DNA of 64,000 bases, taken from contig JANQAK010000004.1 of NCBI GenBank assembly GCA_024707075.1, forward strand, positions 124,001 through 188,000. The letters run 5' to 3'. Shown here piece by piece: positions 8,007-17,223 of this stretch. Source of the stretch: Afipia sp. (GTDB lineage Bacteria; Pseudomonadota; Alphaproteobacteria; Rhizobiales; Xanthobacteraceae). The position numbers and the translations under genes were made by a program. Positions within the stretch are counted from its first letter, which is position 1. The number at the start of each line of letters is the position of its first letter. The notes under the pieces are model-generated. The model did no database searches, was not told where the DNA came from, and worked only from the letters and a program-made list of their open reading frames with translations.

Positions 8007-9202
8007 CAGACTTTATAAGGCGCAAGGACCAGGTCGCGGTTGACGATGACGCGCACCGGAAATCCCGGCCGGATGGTCAGCGTCGGCTGCACGTTGAGTT
8101 GCCGCCGCACCAGGGTCTGGCCGCTCTGGTTGATGGTGTCCTGGCTGCCGGTTCTGAGCGCTCGCACCAGCGAGTTGTCGCCGCTGAGAACCAGTTCGCT
8201 GCCGATGCCAAGAAGCGTGGAGATCGCAGCCGCCCCGAGCAGGTTGCCCCAATGGTAATCGACGCCATCTTCGAGACCCGCATAACCCGCGCGGTCCGCG
8301 ACCGATTGCCGCTCCAGCACGATCGATCGGCCATTCGGCATGATAATGCGATTCCACACCAGGAGCACACGCGACTGCCCGAAGGAGATCTGGCTGTCGT
8401 ATTGCCCGATCAGCCGCGCACCCTGCGGCACCAGGAGATATTTGCCGGACGGACTGTCATAGACGTTCTCCGTGACCTGCGCGGTGATCTCGCCCGGCAG
8501 ATCCGAGCGGATGCCAGTGATGAGCGCCGCCGGGATCACCACACCGGCCTGGACGATGTAGCGCGATGCGGGACGCTCAAGCCGGTCTGGGCTCACCGTG
8601 CGCTTGTCGGGCACGGCATTGGCGAAGGCGAGCTTGCGGTCCTGCATGTTCTGCAACGAATCCGGATCGAGCGGCGGTTTGGTGTCAGGCGGAAGCGCGT
8701 TCGCCGGCGATGCCGCGGGCGTCGTGGCGGCGGACGCGATGGCCTGGCGCACGTTGGTCGAGGCGAACACGCGGCTGACGCGGGCCGCCTCATTCTCCTG
8801 CACGATCCGCTGTTCACCTGGATCGAGCCCGGTCGCACCGCCCTGGGCGCCCAGAATGGGCCGGCCAAGATCGCCGGGAAGGGGAGGTCCGAGTTGCGGG
8901 ACTGTCCGCGGCGGCGGCGCTTCCTGCGGCAGGCCGGTGTAGTCTTTCGGCAGCCTCGCAAGTTCGTCCGCGGTGGTCTTGTGGTCGGTTGAGTAGAGCT
9001 CAGTGCCGTTGCCGGTTCGCATACCGCGCGATTGCAGCGCGTAGATCATCGCGCCCAGCACGGCGATGCCGACCACGCTCCCGAGAGCGGCCAGTACTTT
9101 TCTGGAAAGTCGCGTCACGCGAGGCGGCTCCGGATGCAGCCGCAACTGCGCGGCCAGCGCATCGTCGGGATGGGAGTGCTGATCGCTCACCACAACCTCC
9201 AT
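8006..9202 (-). CDS. trbI: Conjugal transfer protein TrbI (VirB10-like)
   Basis: A 398-residue VirB10/TrbI homologue. It has a short cytoplasmic N-terminus, one membrane helix at about residues 37-56 (LAALGSVVGIAVLGAMIYAL), a Pro-rich periplasmic linker, and a C-terminal beta-barrel domain from about residue 210 with the family block IPAALITGIRSDLPGEI. In type IV secretion VirB10 bridges the inner and outer membranes and forms the core complex with TrbG and TrbF. The start overlaps the end of trbG by 16 bases. The gene appears intact. Confidence 0.93.
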   Translation of the reverse strand: MEVVVSDQHSHPDDALAAQLRLHPEPPRVTRLSRKVLAALGSVVGIAVLGAMIYALQSRGMRTGNGTELYSTDHKTTADELARLPKDYTGLPQEAPPPRTVPQLGPPLPGDLGRPILGAQGGATGLDPGEQRIVQENEAARVSRVFASTNVRQAIASAATTPAASPANALPPDTKPPLDPDSLQNMQDRKLAFANAVPDKRTVSPDRLERPASRYIVQAGVVIPAALITGIRSDLPGEITAQVTENVYDSPSGKYLLVPQGARLIGQYDSQISFGQSRVLLVWNRIIMPNGRSIVLERQSVADRAGYAGLEDGVDYHWGNLLGAAAISTLLGIGSELVLSGDNSLVRALRTGSQDTINQSGQTLVRRQLNVQPTLTIRPGFPVRVIVNRDLVLAPYKV

Positions 9203-10173
9203 CCGTCGGTGCGAATGATGCGGACTTTCTGCTGGTTGTCGCCGCCGAGGCGAAGTTCGGCCGCCGCGAACAGCCGGTCGACGATGTAGTAGTTCTGCCG
9301 CGTGCGGTAGTTGACGAGTTCGGTCGCGCCATCGCTGCCGATCACGAACAGCGGCGGCATCTCGCCCTGGCTGATGCCCCGAGCGAATTCGATATAGACT
9401 TTGGCGCCGTCATCGAACACCTGCGTCGGCCGCCACGGCGGCGCGTCGCCCTCGATCGCGTAGCGGAAGCGCAGCTTGCCCAAGTCAATGCCGCTGTCGA
9501 TCGGCGCCGCAGCATCCGCCTGTTCGTTCTGCCGGCGCAGCGCGATCAACTGGTCTTGTGGATATTGCCACGACACCGAGGCCATGTAGGTTTTCTCCGT
9601 GGAGCGCAACTCCATCAGATAGGTTCGCCGGTCGGTGTTGATGACGAGATTGGTGGTGAGATCCGGCCGCGTCGGCTTTGCCAGGATGTGAATCCGTTTG
9701 GTCGCACCTGTCCCGCTTTCAGTGTCGCCGATCACCCAGCGCACCGTGTCGCCCGCGGCGACCGGACCCGATCCCACCAGTTGCTCGCCATCCTGCAACG
9801 CGATGTCGGTGACTTGTCCCGGCGCGGTATAGACCTGATAGAGCGCGCCCTCGACAAAGGGATAGACCTGCACGGCGTTGAGATAGCCGTGACGTGTCGG
9901 CTGCACCCGCGCGGCGTCATTGGCCTTGGCGACCCGCTCCTTCGGATCCTTCGGCTCGGGTTTCGCCGTGGTCTTTCCCGGCAACGGCTTGAGCTGGCCG
10001 GGAAGGGGCAGGGGTTTCGGTAGTTCGACCACCTGGACAGGCTTCGGCGGGTCGGCCTGCAGCACCGCCGGCTCGAGATCGTCATAGCCGATCTGCGGCG
10101 GCTTCCAGGTGTTGGCGCAACCCGCGGCCGGCAACGTGCATATAATAATGTGAAGAAGGGTGCGGGGTCGCAT
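9187..10173 (-). CDS. trbG: Conjugal transfer protein TrbG (VirB9-like)
   Basis: A 328-residue outer-membrane-associated T4SS component. The N-terminus is a signal peptide ending in a lipobox-like A-A-G-C, followed by a Pro/Lys-rich linker (about residues 40-90) and the two VirB9 domains, of which the C-terminal one (about 240-328) normally contacts TrbI. It sits between trbF and trbI in the standard order, and its start shares one base with the trbF stop (TGATG at 10171-10175). Length and motifs are normal, with no sign of damage. Confidence 0.92.
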   Translation of the reverse strand: MRPRTLLHIIICTLPAAGCANTWKPPQIGYDDLEPAVLQADPPKPVQVVELPKPLPLPGQLKPLPGKTTAKPEPKDPKERVAKANDAARVQPTRHGYLNAVQVYPFVEGALYQVYTAPGQVTDIALQDGEQLVGSGPVAAGDTVRWVIGDTESGTGATKRIHILAKPTRPDLTTNLVINTDRRTYLMELRSTEKTYMASVSWQYPQDQLIALRRQNEQADAAAPIDSGIDLGKLRFRYAIEGDAPPWRPTQVFDDGAKVYIEFARGISQGEMPPLFVIGSDGATELVNYRTRQNYYIVDRLFAAAELRLGGDNQQKVRIIRTDGWRLW

Positions 10174-10859
10174 CAGCCAAGCTCCTTTGACCAGTTGAGG
10201 GCGTGAATGAAGACCCCGAGCGGGTTGCGGCGCAGCTTTTCCGTGTCGCGCGGGGTCTCGATGACGATGGTGAGAATGGCGGTCCAGCGTTCGGTCGCGG
10301 CGAGAGAGCCGTTCTCGTAGCGGCGCTCAGTCCAGGCGATCCGGAACGAGTCCGATGAAGCCCGGATCACGCTGGAGACATCGACCGCGACCTGGCTCTT
10401 GCCGACCTTGGCGAAGGGATCGTTGGTGCGCGCATAGTCGTTGAGCGCCAGCGCGCCGCGATCGGTGACGAAGTCGTAGGCCGACAGCCAGTTCTGCCGC
10501 ACGATGACGGGATCGACCGGGATCGCGCGCACCTGCTCGATGAAACGCGCCAGGTGCCAGGCGATCTGTGCATCGGTCGGCTTGTAGTCGGCGACCGCTG
10601 GTGCCACCGCCTGCGCCTGGCCGAACTGATCGACCTGCACCACCCAGGGCACGACGGTGCCGCGTGTCGCATGCCAGACCAGACCACCCGCGAGACCGGC
10701 CGCGAGCGCGAGATTGCCGAAGGCGATCAGCCGCCAGTTGCGGGCCTGGACTCGCGCCGAGCCGATGCGCTCGTCCCAGACCTGGGCTGCCTTCTGATAC
10801 GGCGTCTCGGGCGCGGGCGTCTTGCCGTAACGGACACTCGGTCGGCGGAACAGAGTCAT
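10173..10859 (-). CDS. trbF: Conjugal transfer protein TrbF (VirB8-like)
   Basis: A 228-residue VirB8-type inner-membrane protein. It has a cytoplasmic N-terminus, one membrane helix at about residues 45-65 (LIAFGNLALAAGLAGGLVWHA) and a periplasmic NTF2-like domain ending with VFIHALNWSKELG. VirB8 proteins scaffold assembly of the secretion channel. The ATG overlaps the trbL stop by four bases. Confidence 0.92.
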   Translation of the reverse strand: MTLFRRPSVRYGKTPAPETPYQKAAQVWDERIGSARVQARNWRLIAFGNLALAAGLAGGLVWHATRGTVVPWVVQVDQFGQAQAVAPAVADYKPTDAQIAWHLARFIEQVRAIPVDPVIVRQNWLSAYDFVTDRGALALNDYARTNDPFAKVGKSQVAVDVSSVIRASSDSFRIAWTERRYENGSLAATERWTAILTIVIETPRDTEKLRRNPLGVFIHALNWSKELG

Positions 10860-11974
10860 GCGCGGTCATCCTGATTGAGAGGAACGGAATTCGAGCCGCC
10901 GCCGTGGTCGCCGGAGCGCACGGCATGAATGGCGGCGGAGGCGCCATGCTTAATGGTCTGGCTGCCGGCCTGGCGCTGCGCCCAGGCAGGTGGGCCGCTT
11001 GAAGTCGACGCGGTTGAGGCCGGCGATAGTCCTGCGGCTGATGCCACGCCGCGTGTGCTGGCACCGATTGCACCGCCGGCAACGCCCACGGCGCCGCTTG
11101 CCGCCATTGCGCCGGCGACGCCAAGTCCGCCTGCGGCCACAGCAGTCCCGACCGCGGCGCCCGCGCCGAGCTGCGGCGCGCCCGACACAAGCCCCGCGGC
11201 GATCGAGGGCGCGAAGATGCCGAGCCCGAACAGCGCCAGCGCCGCCAGCATGATCGCGAGCGCGTCCTCGATGGTCGGCTGGTTGCCGCCGAATCCTTGA
11301 GTGAATTCGCTGAACAGAGACGTGCCGATACCGACGATAACGGCGAGCACCAGGACCTTGACGCCGGAGGCGACGACATTGCCGAGCACTTTTTCGGCGA
11401 GGAACGAGGTCTTGTTGAACAGGGCGAACGGGATCAGCACGAAGCCCGCAAGCGTCGTCAGTTTGAATTCGATCAGCGTCATAAAGAGCTGCACCGCCAG
11501 GATGAAGAAGGCGATGACCACGACCAGAAACGCCACCAGCAGCACGAAGATCTGGACGAAGTTGGTGAAGAAGGAGACGTAGCCCATCAGGCCGGAGGCG
11601 GCGTCGAGCAGCGGCTTGCCGGCGTCGACGCCGACTTGCGCCAGTTTCCCCGGCCGCAGAAAATCCGCCGACGACAGCGCCGAGCCCGACGCCTTGAGCC
11701 CCAATTGGGAGAAGCTCTCGAACACCACGCGGCACAGCGAATTGAAGTTGCCGATGATGAAGGCGAAGAAGCCGATATAGAGCGTCTTCTTGATCAGCCG
11801 TGCGATGACGTCTTCGTCCGCGGCCATCGCCCAGAACAGGCCGGCCAGCGTGATGTCGATCGCAATCAGGGTGGCGCTGAGATACTGGACATCGCTGCCG
11901 AGCAGGCCGAAGCCGGAATCGATGTAGCGGGTGAAGACGTCGAGGAAATGATCGATCACGCCGGTGTTGTTCAT
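10856..11974 (-). CDS. trbL: Conjugal transfer protein TrbL (VirB6-like)
   Basis: A polytopic inner-membrane protein of 372 residues from the ATG at 11974, which has a GGGGAA Shine-Dalgarno. Hydrophobic segments lie throughout residues 25-290, followed by a Gly/Ala-rich segment and a polar tail. VirB6/TrbL proteins form part of the inner-membrane translocation channel. The frame continues upstream to 12079 with Arg-rich sequence that overlaps trbK and is not part of the gene. It lies two bases after trbK and overlaps trbF. Confidence 0.92.
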   Translation of the reverse strand: MNNTGVIDHFLDVFTRYIDSGFGLLGSDVQYLSATLIAIDITLAGLFWAMAADEDVIARLIKKTLYIGFFAFIIGNFNSLCRVVFESFSQLGLKASGSALSSADFLRPGKLAQVGVDAGKPLLDAASGLMGYVSFFTNFVQIFVLLVAFLVVVIAFFILAVQLFMTLIEFKLTTLAGFVLIPFALFNKTSFLAEKVLGNVVASGVKVLVLAVIVGIGTSLFSEFTQGFGGNQPTIEDALAIMLAALALFGLGIFAPSIAAGLVSGAPQLGAGAAVGTAVAAGGLGVAGAMAASGAVGVAGGAIGASTRGVASAAGLSPASTASTSSGPPAWAQRQAGSQTIKHGASAAIHAVRSGDHGGGSNSVPLNQDDRA

Positions 11975-11976
11975 GG

Positions 11977-12213
11977 TTATTTCCCCGATGGTGTTGGCAG
12001 GATGCGCTTGCGGGCTTCCGCCCAGGCGCTTTTGCAGTCGGCGTCGTCGGCGGCGACCTTCGGGTCGAGCGCGCTGCAACGCACGAGCCGGCCATCGAGT
12101 GCGCTAGGCTCGGTGGCATGGCCAATCGCGGCCTCCGGCCCGCAGCGCAGCGGCACGCTGCAGCCCGCAACACAGGCAGCGAGAAGGATCGTAATGGCCA
12201 CGCGGGTGCGCAT
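11977..12213 (-). CDS. trbK: TrbK-alt-like small lipoprotein (putative entry exclusion)
   Basis: A 78-residue lipoprotein with a signal peptide ending V-A-G-C, further Cys residues and the end C-K-S-A-W-A-E-A-R-K-R, typical of the TrbK-alt family that sits between trbJ and trbL in Rhizobiales-type elements. TrbK of RP4 mediates entry exclusion, blocking redundant conjugation into cells that already hold the element. For this alternative family that role is inferred from position. Intact. Confidence 0.8.
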   Translation of the reverse strand: MRTRVAITILLAACVAGCSVPLRCGPEAAIGHATEPSALDGRLVRCSALDPKVAADDADCKSAWAEARKRILPTPSGK

Positions 12214-12225
12214 TGGCGTTACCCT

Positions 12226-12954
12226 TCAATGAAACATCTGGACGGATTGCGGCTGATAGCCCCGGCCGCCAGTCAGGAAGCGGCGGACCTGTTCGCGCGC
12301 CTGGTCCTCGCCTGCTGCTTGCCGGGCTTGTTCGACCGACTGCGCCCGGCCTTGCGCCGCCATCAGCGCGGTGAGATCGGCGAGCTGCCGCGCCTGCACC
12401 GCGAGCAGTTGATTGCCGGCCTGGCTGACCTGCAGCACGCCGACCGCCGACTGGCTGGCACCGACCAAGGTGTCGGTGTGGGCTTGCGTCGCGGGAAGGT
12501 TATTCACCGTGGCGGCGCCGATGCTCATCGAATGCTGAAACGCCGACACCGATGTCTGCCAGCGGTCACGCGCGCCGTTGATCAACTGCTGATCGCTCTG
12601 CGATGCGCCAAAGCCCTGATACTTCTGAAACGTCTGCTCGATCGCCTGCACGTCATAGGCGATCTTGTCGACCTGCCGGAGCAGGTTCTGGGTCTGGGTG
12701 AAGGTGCGATCGATGTCGTTGAGCAGCGACGTCGGCAAGCTGGTCAGATGCCGCGCCTGGTTGAGCAGCATCTGGGTCTGGTTCTGGATCGCCGTGAGCT
12801 GATTGTCGATCTGCCTGAGCGTATTCGCCGCGGTCATCAGGTTCTGGCTGTAGTTCGACGGATCGAACACCGCGATCTGGGCTGACGATGGCGTGGCCGC
12901 GAAGAGGGAGGCGGCGAGAGCGGCGATTGCGGCAAGCGAACGGATGCGGGTCAT
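12226..12954 (-). CDS. trbJ: Conjugal transfer protein TrbJ (VirB5-like)
   Basis: A 242-residue secreted helical protein. It has a signal peptide (residues 1-25, ending SSAQ), the start of the mature region IAVFDPSNYSQNLMTAANTLRQIDNQ, and long Gln-rich alpha-helices. TrbJ corresponds to VirB5, a minor pilus component involved in mating-pair contact. The start overlaps the trbE stop by four bases. Intact. Confidence 0.92.
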   Translation of the reverse strand: MTRIRSLAAIAALAASLFAATPSSAQIAVFDPSNYSQNLMTAANTLRQIDNQLTAIQNQTQMLLNQARHLTSLPTSLLNDIDRTFTQTQNLLRQVDKIAYDVQAIEQTFQKYQGFGASQSDQQLINGARDRWQTSVSAFQHSMSIGAATVNNLPATQAHTDTLVGASQSAVGVLQVSQAGNQLLAVQARQLADLTALMAAQGRAQSVEQARQAAGEDQAREQVRRFLTGGRGYQPQSVQMFH

Positions 12955-15389
12955 GGGGATGGCTCCGGGGTGAAGGTGGGAAGGAGATCGGCCGCCCAGG
13001 CGTTGCCCTTGCGCCGCAGCCAGGCCGCGGCGAAGCCGTCGCGTCCGTGTTCGGCGACAAGTTCGGCAATGGTGACCTGGTCGGTCTTGGAGGAGGCCGC
13101 GACGAAGGCGAGCGCGGCGTCGCCGAGGCCCAATTCAAACAGCCGGTTGCCGCGGCGGGATTGGCAGTAGTAGTCGCGTTTCGGCGTGGCCCGGCTGACG
13201 ATCTCGATCTGGCGGTCGTTGAGCCCGAAGCGGCGATAGACCGCCGTGATCTGTGGCTCGATTGCGCGCTCGTTCGGCAGGAACAGCCGGGTCGGGCAGC
13301 TCTCGATGATGGCGGCGGCAATCGCGCTATCCTCGATGTCGGCGAGCGACTGGGTAGCGAACACCACCGAGGCATTTTTCTTGCGCAGGGTCTTCAGCCA
13401 TTCACGCAATTGCTGGGCGAAGCGGATGTCGTCGAGCGCTAGCCAGCCTTCGTCGATAATCAGAAGCGTCGGCGAGCCGTCGAGCCGGCCTTCAATGCGG
13501 TGGAACAGATAGGAGAGCGTGGCCGATGCAGCCGCGCTGCCGATCAGCCCTTCGGTCTCGAAGGCCTGCACCGGAGCATCGCCGAGATGCTCGGCTTCGG
13601 CATCGAGCAGCCGCCCGAACGGACCGCCGAGACAATAGGGACGCAGCGCCTGCTTCAGCGCACTGGATTGCAGCAGCACCGACAGACCCGTGAGGGTCCG
13701 CTCGCTTGGCGGTGCGGAGGCCAGCGAGGTCAGCGCCGTCCACAGATGTTCCTTGGCTTCAGGCGTGACGGTGATGCCCTCCCGCGCGAGGATCGCCGCG
13801 ATCCATTCCGCCGCCCAGCCACGTTCGGCCGCATCATCGATGGCCGCCAGCGGCTGCAGGGTGACGGAGGCGGCGCTGTCGTCCGACAGCGCGCCGCCGA
13901 GATCGTGCCAGTCGCCGCCCATCCCGATCGCTGCGGCGCGGATCGAGCCGCCGAAATCGAACGCGAAGATCTGGTTGCGTTCGTAACGGCGGAACTGCAG
14001 CGCCATCAGCGCCAGCAGTACCGACTTGCCGGCGCCGGTCGGTCCGACGATCAGGGTGTGGCCGACATCGCCGACATGGAGAGAGAACCGGAACGGGGTC
14101 GCGCCTTCGGTCTTGGCGAAGAACAGCGGGGGTGAACCGAGATGCTCGTCCCGTTCCGGCCCCGCCCACACCGCGGACAGCGGAATCATGTGGGCGAGAT
14201 TGAGGGTGGAGACCGGCGGCTGCCGGACGTTGGCGTAGACATGGCCGGGCAGGGAGCCAAGCCAGGCCTCGATCGCATTCACCGTCTCGACCATGCAGGT
14301 GAAGTCGCGGCCCTGGATCACCTTCTCGACAAGACGGAGTTTCTCATCGGCTGTGGCGGGGTCGGTGTCCGACACCGTGATGGTGGCGGTGACATAGGCC
14401 TGGCCGATCATGTCGCTGCCGAGTTCCTGCAAGGCAGCATCGGCATCGGCGGCCTTGTTGGCGGCGTCCGTATCCAGCAGCGTCGAGGCCTCGTTGGTCA
14501 TCACCTCCTTCAGGATCGCCGCGACGCTCTTTCGTTTGGCGAACCATTGCCGGCGGATCTTGGTGAGCAGCCTGGTGGCATCCGTCTTGTCGAGCATGAT
14601 GGCGCGCGTCGACCAGCGATACGGAAAGGCCAACTGATTGAGTTCATCGAGCACGCCCGGATAGGTCGCGGTCGGAAACCCGATCACACTGAGCGTGCGC
14701 AGATGCTGCGCCCCCAATCTCGGCTCAAGTCCGCCGGTCATGGGTTCATCCACCAGCAGCGCATCGATCTGCATCGGGATCTCGGGGACACGGACGCGAT
14801 GACGTTTGGTCGAGATGCAGGCGTGCAGATAGGTCAGCGTTTCCGCGTCATCGAGCCACGCCGCGTCGGGCACGAAGCCTTCGATCAGTTGCAACACGCG
14901 AGAGGTGCGATCGACGAAGCCGCGCAGCACTTCATGGCCGTCGACGCCGGTGCGGGCACGGCCCTCGTAGAGCCAGGCCTCGGCGCGGGCGGCGTCCTCC
15001 GCCGGCGGCAGCCAGCACAGCGTCAGGAAATACGCGCTCTCGAAATGCGATCCCTGTTCCTCGAATTGCGCACGGCGTTCCATATCGACAAGCGCCGAAA
15101 CCGCATCGGGAAAGCGGCTGTCGGGATAGCGGTTGGCGGGATTGCGCTGCGCCTCGACGAAGATCGCCCAGCCGGAGCCGAGCCGACGAAGTGCGTTGTT
15201 CAGCCGCGCCGTGGTGCCGACGAGTTCGGCGGGTGTTGCGCTGTCCAGATCCGGCCCGCGAAACCGCGCGGTGCGCTGGAAGCTGCCGTCCTTGTTGAGG
15301 ACGACGCCGGGCGCAATCAATGCAGCCCAGGGCAGGAAGTCCGCGAGGAGAGCAGGGCGTTTGCGATATTCAGCGAGGTTCATCATCAC
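12951..15389 (-). CDS. trbE: Conjugal transfer ATPase TrbE (VirB4-like)
   Basis: An 812-residue VirB4-family ATPase, the usual length. The N-terminal CagE/TrbE domain (about 1-400) is followed by a RecA-like ATPase with Walker A GPTGAGKS at about residue 450 and Walker B LLIIDEGWLAL at about 645. VirB4 energises T4SS assembly and pilin extraction from the inner membrane. Three consecutive Met codons open the frame and any of them could be the start. The trbD stop lies seven bases upstream, so it is the middle of one operon. Confidence 0.95.
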   Translation of the reverse strand: MMMNLAEYRKRPALLADFLPWAALIAPGVVLNKDGSFQRTARFRGPDLDSATPAELVGTTARLNNALRRLGSGWAIFVEAQRNPANRYPDSRFPDAVSALVDMERRAQFEEQGSHFESAYFLTLCWLPPAEDAARAEAWLYEGRARTGVDGHEVLRGFVDRTSRVLQLIEGFVPDAAWLDDAETLTYLHACISTKRHRVRVPEIPMQIDALLVDEPMTGGLEPRLGAQHLRTLSVIGFPTATYPGVLDELNQLAFPYRWSTRAIMLDKTDATRLLTKIRRQWFAKRKSVAAILKEVMTNEASTLLDTDAANKAADADAALQELGSDMIGQAYVTATITVSDTDPATADEKLRLVEKVIQGRDFTCMVETVNAIEAWLGSLPGHVYANVRQPPVSTLNLAHMIPLSAVWAGPERDEHLGSPPLFFAKTEGATPFRFSLHVGDVGHTLIVGPTGAGKSVLLALMALQFRRYERNQIFAFDFGGSIRAAAIGMGGDWHDLGGALSDDSAASVTLQPLAAIDDAAERGWAAEWIAAILAREGITVTPEAKEHLWTALTSLASAPPSERTLTGLSVLLQSSALKQALRPYCLGGPFGRLLDAEAEHLGDAPVQAFETEGLIGSAAASATLSYLFHRIEGRLDGSPTLLIIDEGWLALDDIRFAQQLREWLKTLRKKNASVVFATQSLADIEDSAIAAAIIESCPTRLFLPNERAIEPQITAVYRRFGLNDRQIEIVSRATPKRDYYCQSRRGNRLFELGLGDAALAFVAASSKTDQVTIAELVAEHGRDGFAAAWLRRKGNAWAADLLPTFTPEPSP

Positions 15390-15395
15390 AGCACC

Positions 15396-15668
15396 TCACG
15401 AGCCAAAATGCGCGGGGTAGCGCAGGTGACGGCGCACCACGTCGACGAATTGCGCGTCGCGCTTGGCGGCCCAGACCGCGGCCGCGTGACCGATCGCCCA
15501 GAGCAGCAGCCCCGGAATCCATAAGCGCAGGCCGAGACCGAGCGCGGCGGCCAGCGTGCCGTTGGCGATCGCTACCGTGCGGGGCGCGCCGCCGAGCAGG
15601 ATCGGATCGCTGAGGGAGCGACGCACGGGCGCGGTGAAACCGGCGATGGGTTCATTGGGCTCGGCCAT
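15396..15668 (-). CDS. trbD: Conjugal transfer protein TrbD (VirB3-like)
   Basis: A 90-residue inner-membrane protein with a cytoplasmic N-terminus containing P-V-R-R-S-L-S-D-P-I-L-L-G-G, the VirB3/TrbD signature, and a double hydrophobic segment at about residues 32-67. It normally works with TrbE/VirB4. Its ATG (15668) overlaps the trbC stop by one base. The frame is open further upstream, but only this start fits the family. Confidence 0.9.
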   Translation of the reverse strand: MAEPNEPIAGFTAPVRRSLSDPILLGGAPRTVAIANGTLAAALGLGLRLWIPGLLLWAIGHAAAVWAAKRDAQFVDVVRRHLRYPAHFGS

Positions 15669-15997
15669 CAGATCACCGCCCCGCCGCCGAACGAGAAAAA
15701 CGACAAGAAGAAGCTTGAGGCCGCGAAGGCGATCGAGAGCCCGAACACGATTTGGATCAGCCGCCGGAAGCCGCCCGAGGTGTCGCCAAACGCCAGTGTG
15801 AGACCCGTGGTGACGATGATGATCACCGCGATGATCTTCGCGACCGGGCCTTCGACCGATTGCAGGATCTGGTTGAGCGGCTGCTCCCACGGCATGTTGG
15901 AGCCGGCGGCGTGCGCAGGCAGCGTGGTCGCCGCGAACACAAGGATCGCCGGGAGGAGCGCGAGCAAATGACGAGACTTGGGGCGAATGGACATCAT
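15668..15997 (-). CDS. trbC: Conjugal transfer pilin TrbC (VirB2-like)
   Basis: A 109-residue prepilin. It has a signal peptide ending L-P-A-H-A, a mature region starting AGSNMPWEQPLNQIL, and two hydrophobic helices (AKIIAVIIIVTTGLTLAFG and a second near the C-terminus). It is the major subunit of the conjugative pilus. It starts with two Met codons, the first overlapping the trbB stop by four bases. Confidence 0.92.
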   Translation of the reverse strand: MMSIRPKSRHLLALLPAILVFAATTLPAHAAGSNMPWEQPLNQILQSVEGPVAKIIAVIIIVTTGLTLAFGDTSGGFRRLIQIVFGLSIAFAASSFFLSFFSFGGGAVI

Positions 15998-17037
15998 GTG
16001 CGGTCACTTTCGGGATTGGCTTCGTGGGTGCTGGAGAGGAGGACGTAGTCGCCGTTCGGCGCGAGTTCGCGCACGGCCGCCAGTTCAGCAACGCGGCGTT
16101 TGGAGCCGCGGCCGGCGAGCACGACGATGAGATTGATGGTCTCGGCGATCAGCGCGCGAGGCACGGTGATCACCGCTTCCTGGATCAGTTGTTCGAGCCG
16201 GCGCAGCGCGCCGATCGCGCTTCCTGCGTGAATCGTGCCGATGCCCCCGGGGTGTCCCGTTCCCCAGGCTTTCAGAAGTTCAAGCGCCTCAGCGCCGCGC
16301 ACCTCGCCGACGGGGATGCGATCCGGCCGGAGGCGCAATGACGAACGCACCAGATCGGAGAGCGTGGCGACGCCGTCCTTGGTGCGCAGCGCGACAAGAT
16401 TGGGCGCGGCGCATTGCAGCTCGCGGGTGTCCTCGATCAGCACCACGCGATCGGACGTCTTGGCGACTTCAGCGAGCAGCGCATTGACCAACGTGGTCTT
16501 GCCCGTCGAGGTGCCGCCGGCGACCAGGACGTTCTTTCGCTTCTCGACCGCGAGCCGCAGCAGCTCAGCCTGCTTCGGCCGCATGATGCCGGCCGCGACA
16601 TAATCGTCGAGGGTGAACACCGCGACCGCCGGCTTGCGAATGGCGAAGGTCGGTGCGGCGACGACCGGCGGGATCAATCCCTCGAAACGCTCACCGGTCT
16701 CCGGCAGTTCAGCGGACACGCGCGGGGAGGCGGGATGGACTTCGACGCCGACATGGTGCGCGACAAGGCGCACGATGCGTTCGCCATCCGCAGGGGAAAG
16801 CCGCTCACCCGTGTCCTCGAGGCCGCCCTTCAGGCGATCGATCCAGAGCCGGCCGTCGGGATTGAGCATCACCTCGACGACGGAGGCGTCCTGCAGATAA
16901 GTCGCGATGGCTGGGCCAAGCGCGGTGCGCAGCATCCGCGCCCCGCGCGAGGCGGAGTCATTGTTGTGTCCGGTCCCAGCCATCGCGTCCCCCAAGAGGC
17001 GCGGCGAGAATTCGCCGAGCGCCGGGGATGAATACAA
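15994..17037 (-). CDS. trbB: Conjugal transfer ATPase TrbB (VirB11-like)
   Basis: A VirB11-type hexameric ATPase with Walker [10 protein letters not shown] at about residue 175, the Asp box (VLIEDTREL), Walker B ([11 protein letters not shown]) and the His box ([11 protein letters not shown]). It is the first gene of the trb operon here. The frame opens at 17037; a start at 16983 (MAGTGHNND) would match homologues better. The coupling-protein gene traG and the CopG-type regulator that normally precede trbB are missing: the upstream DNA leads directly to an unrelated nuclease gene. Confidence 0.93.
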   Translation of the reverse strand: MYSSPALGEFSPRLLGDAMAGTGHNNDSASRGARMLRTALGPAIATYLQDASVVEVMLNPDGRLWIDRLKGGLEDTGERLSPADGERIVRLVAHHVGVEVHPASPRVSAELPETGERFEGLIPPVVAAPTFAIRKPAVAVFTLDDYVAAGIMRPKQAELLRLAVEKRKNVLVAGGTSTGKTTLVNALLAEVAKTSDRVVLIEDTRELQCAAPNLVALRTKDGVATLSDLVRSSLRLRPDRIPVGEVRGAEALELLKAWGTGHPGGIGTIHAGSAIGALRRLEQLIQEAVITVPRALIAETINLIVVLAGRGSKRRVAELAAVRELAPNGDYVLLSSTHEANPESDRT

Positions 17038-17223
17038 AAGGCATCATCGGGAGCGGAGCAACAAGCCAGTCGTGGCCGTCGTAGTCTGGCGTAGAATGAC
17101 CTAGCAACGGCGAAATGGCTGAAATCGCTGCGTGCGTGCGCAGTGGATTGAGGGGACAACGCGCAACGGCATACGATGACGGGATGCGTGATGCGTGGAA
17201 GACACGGCGAAGTTTGAGGAGAA

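Noticed and set aside
11297..12232. Plus-strand open frame of 311 codons opposite trbL/trbK
   Set aside because: Very rich in Glu, Gln, Arg and Asp, no domain, and fully explained as the antisense of hydrophobic TrbL codons.
13500..15524. Long plus-strand open frames opposite trbE
   Set aside because: Antisense shadows of an intact VirB4 ATPase gene; no recognisable protein.
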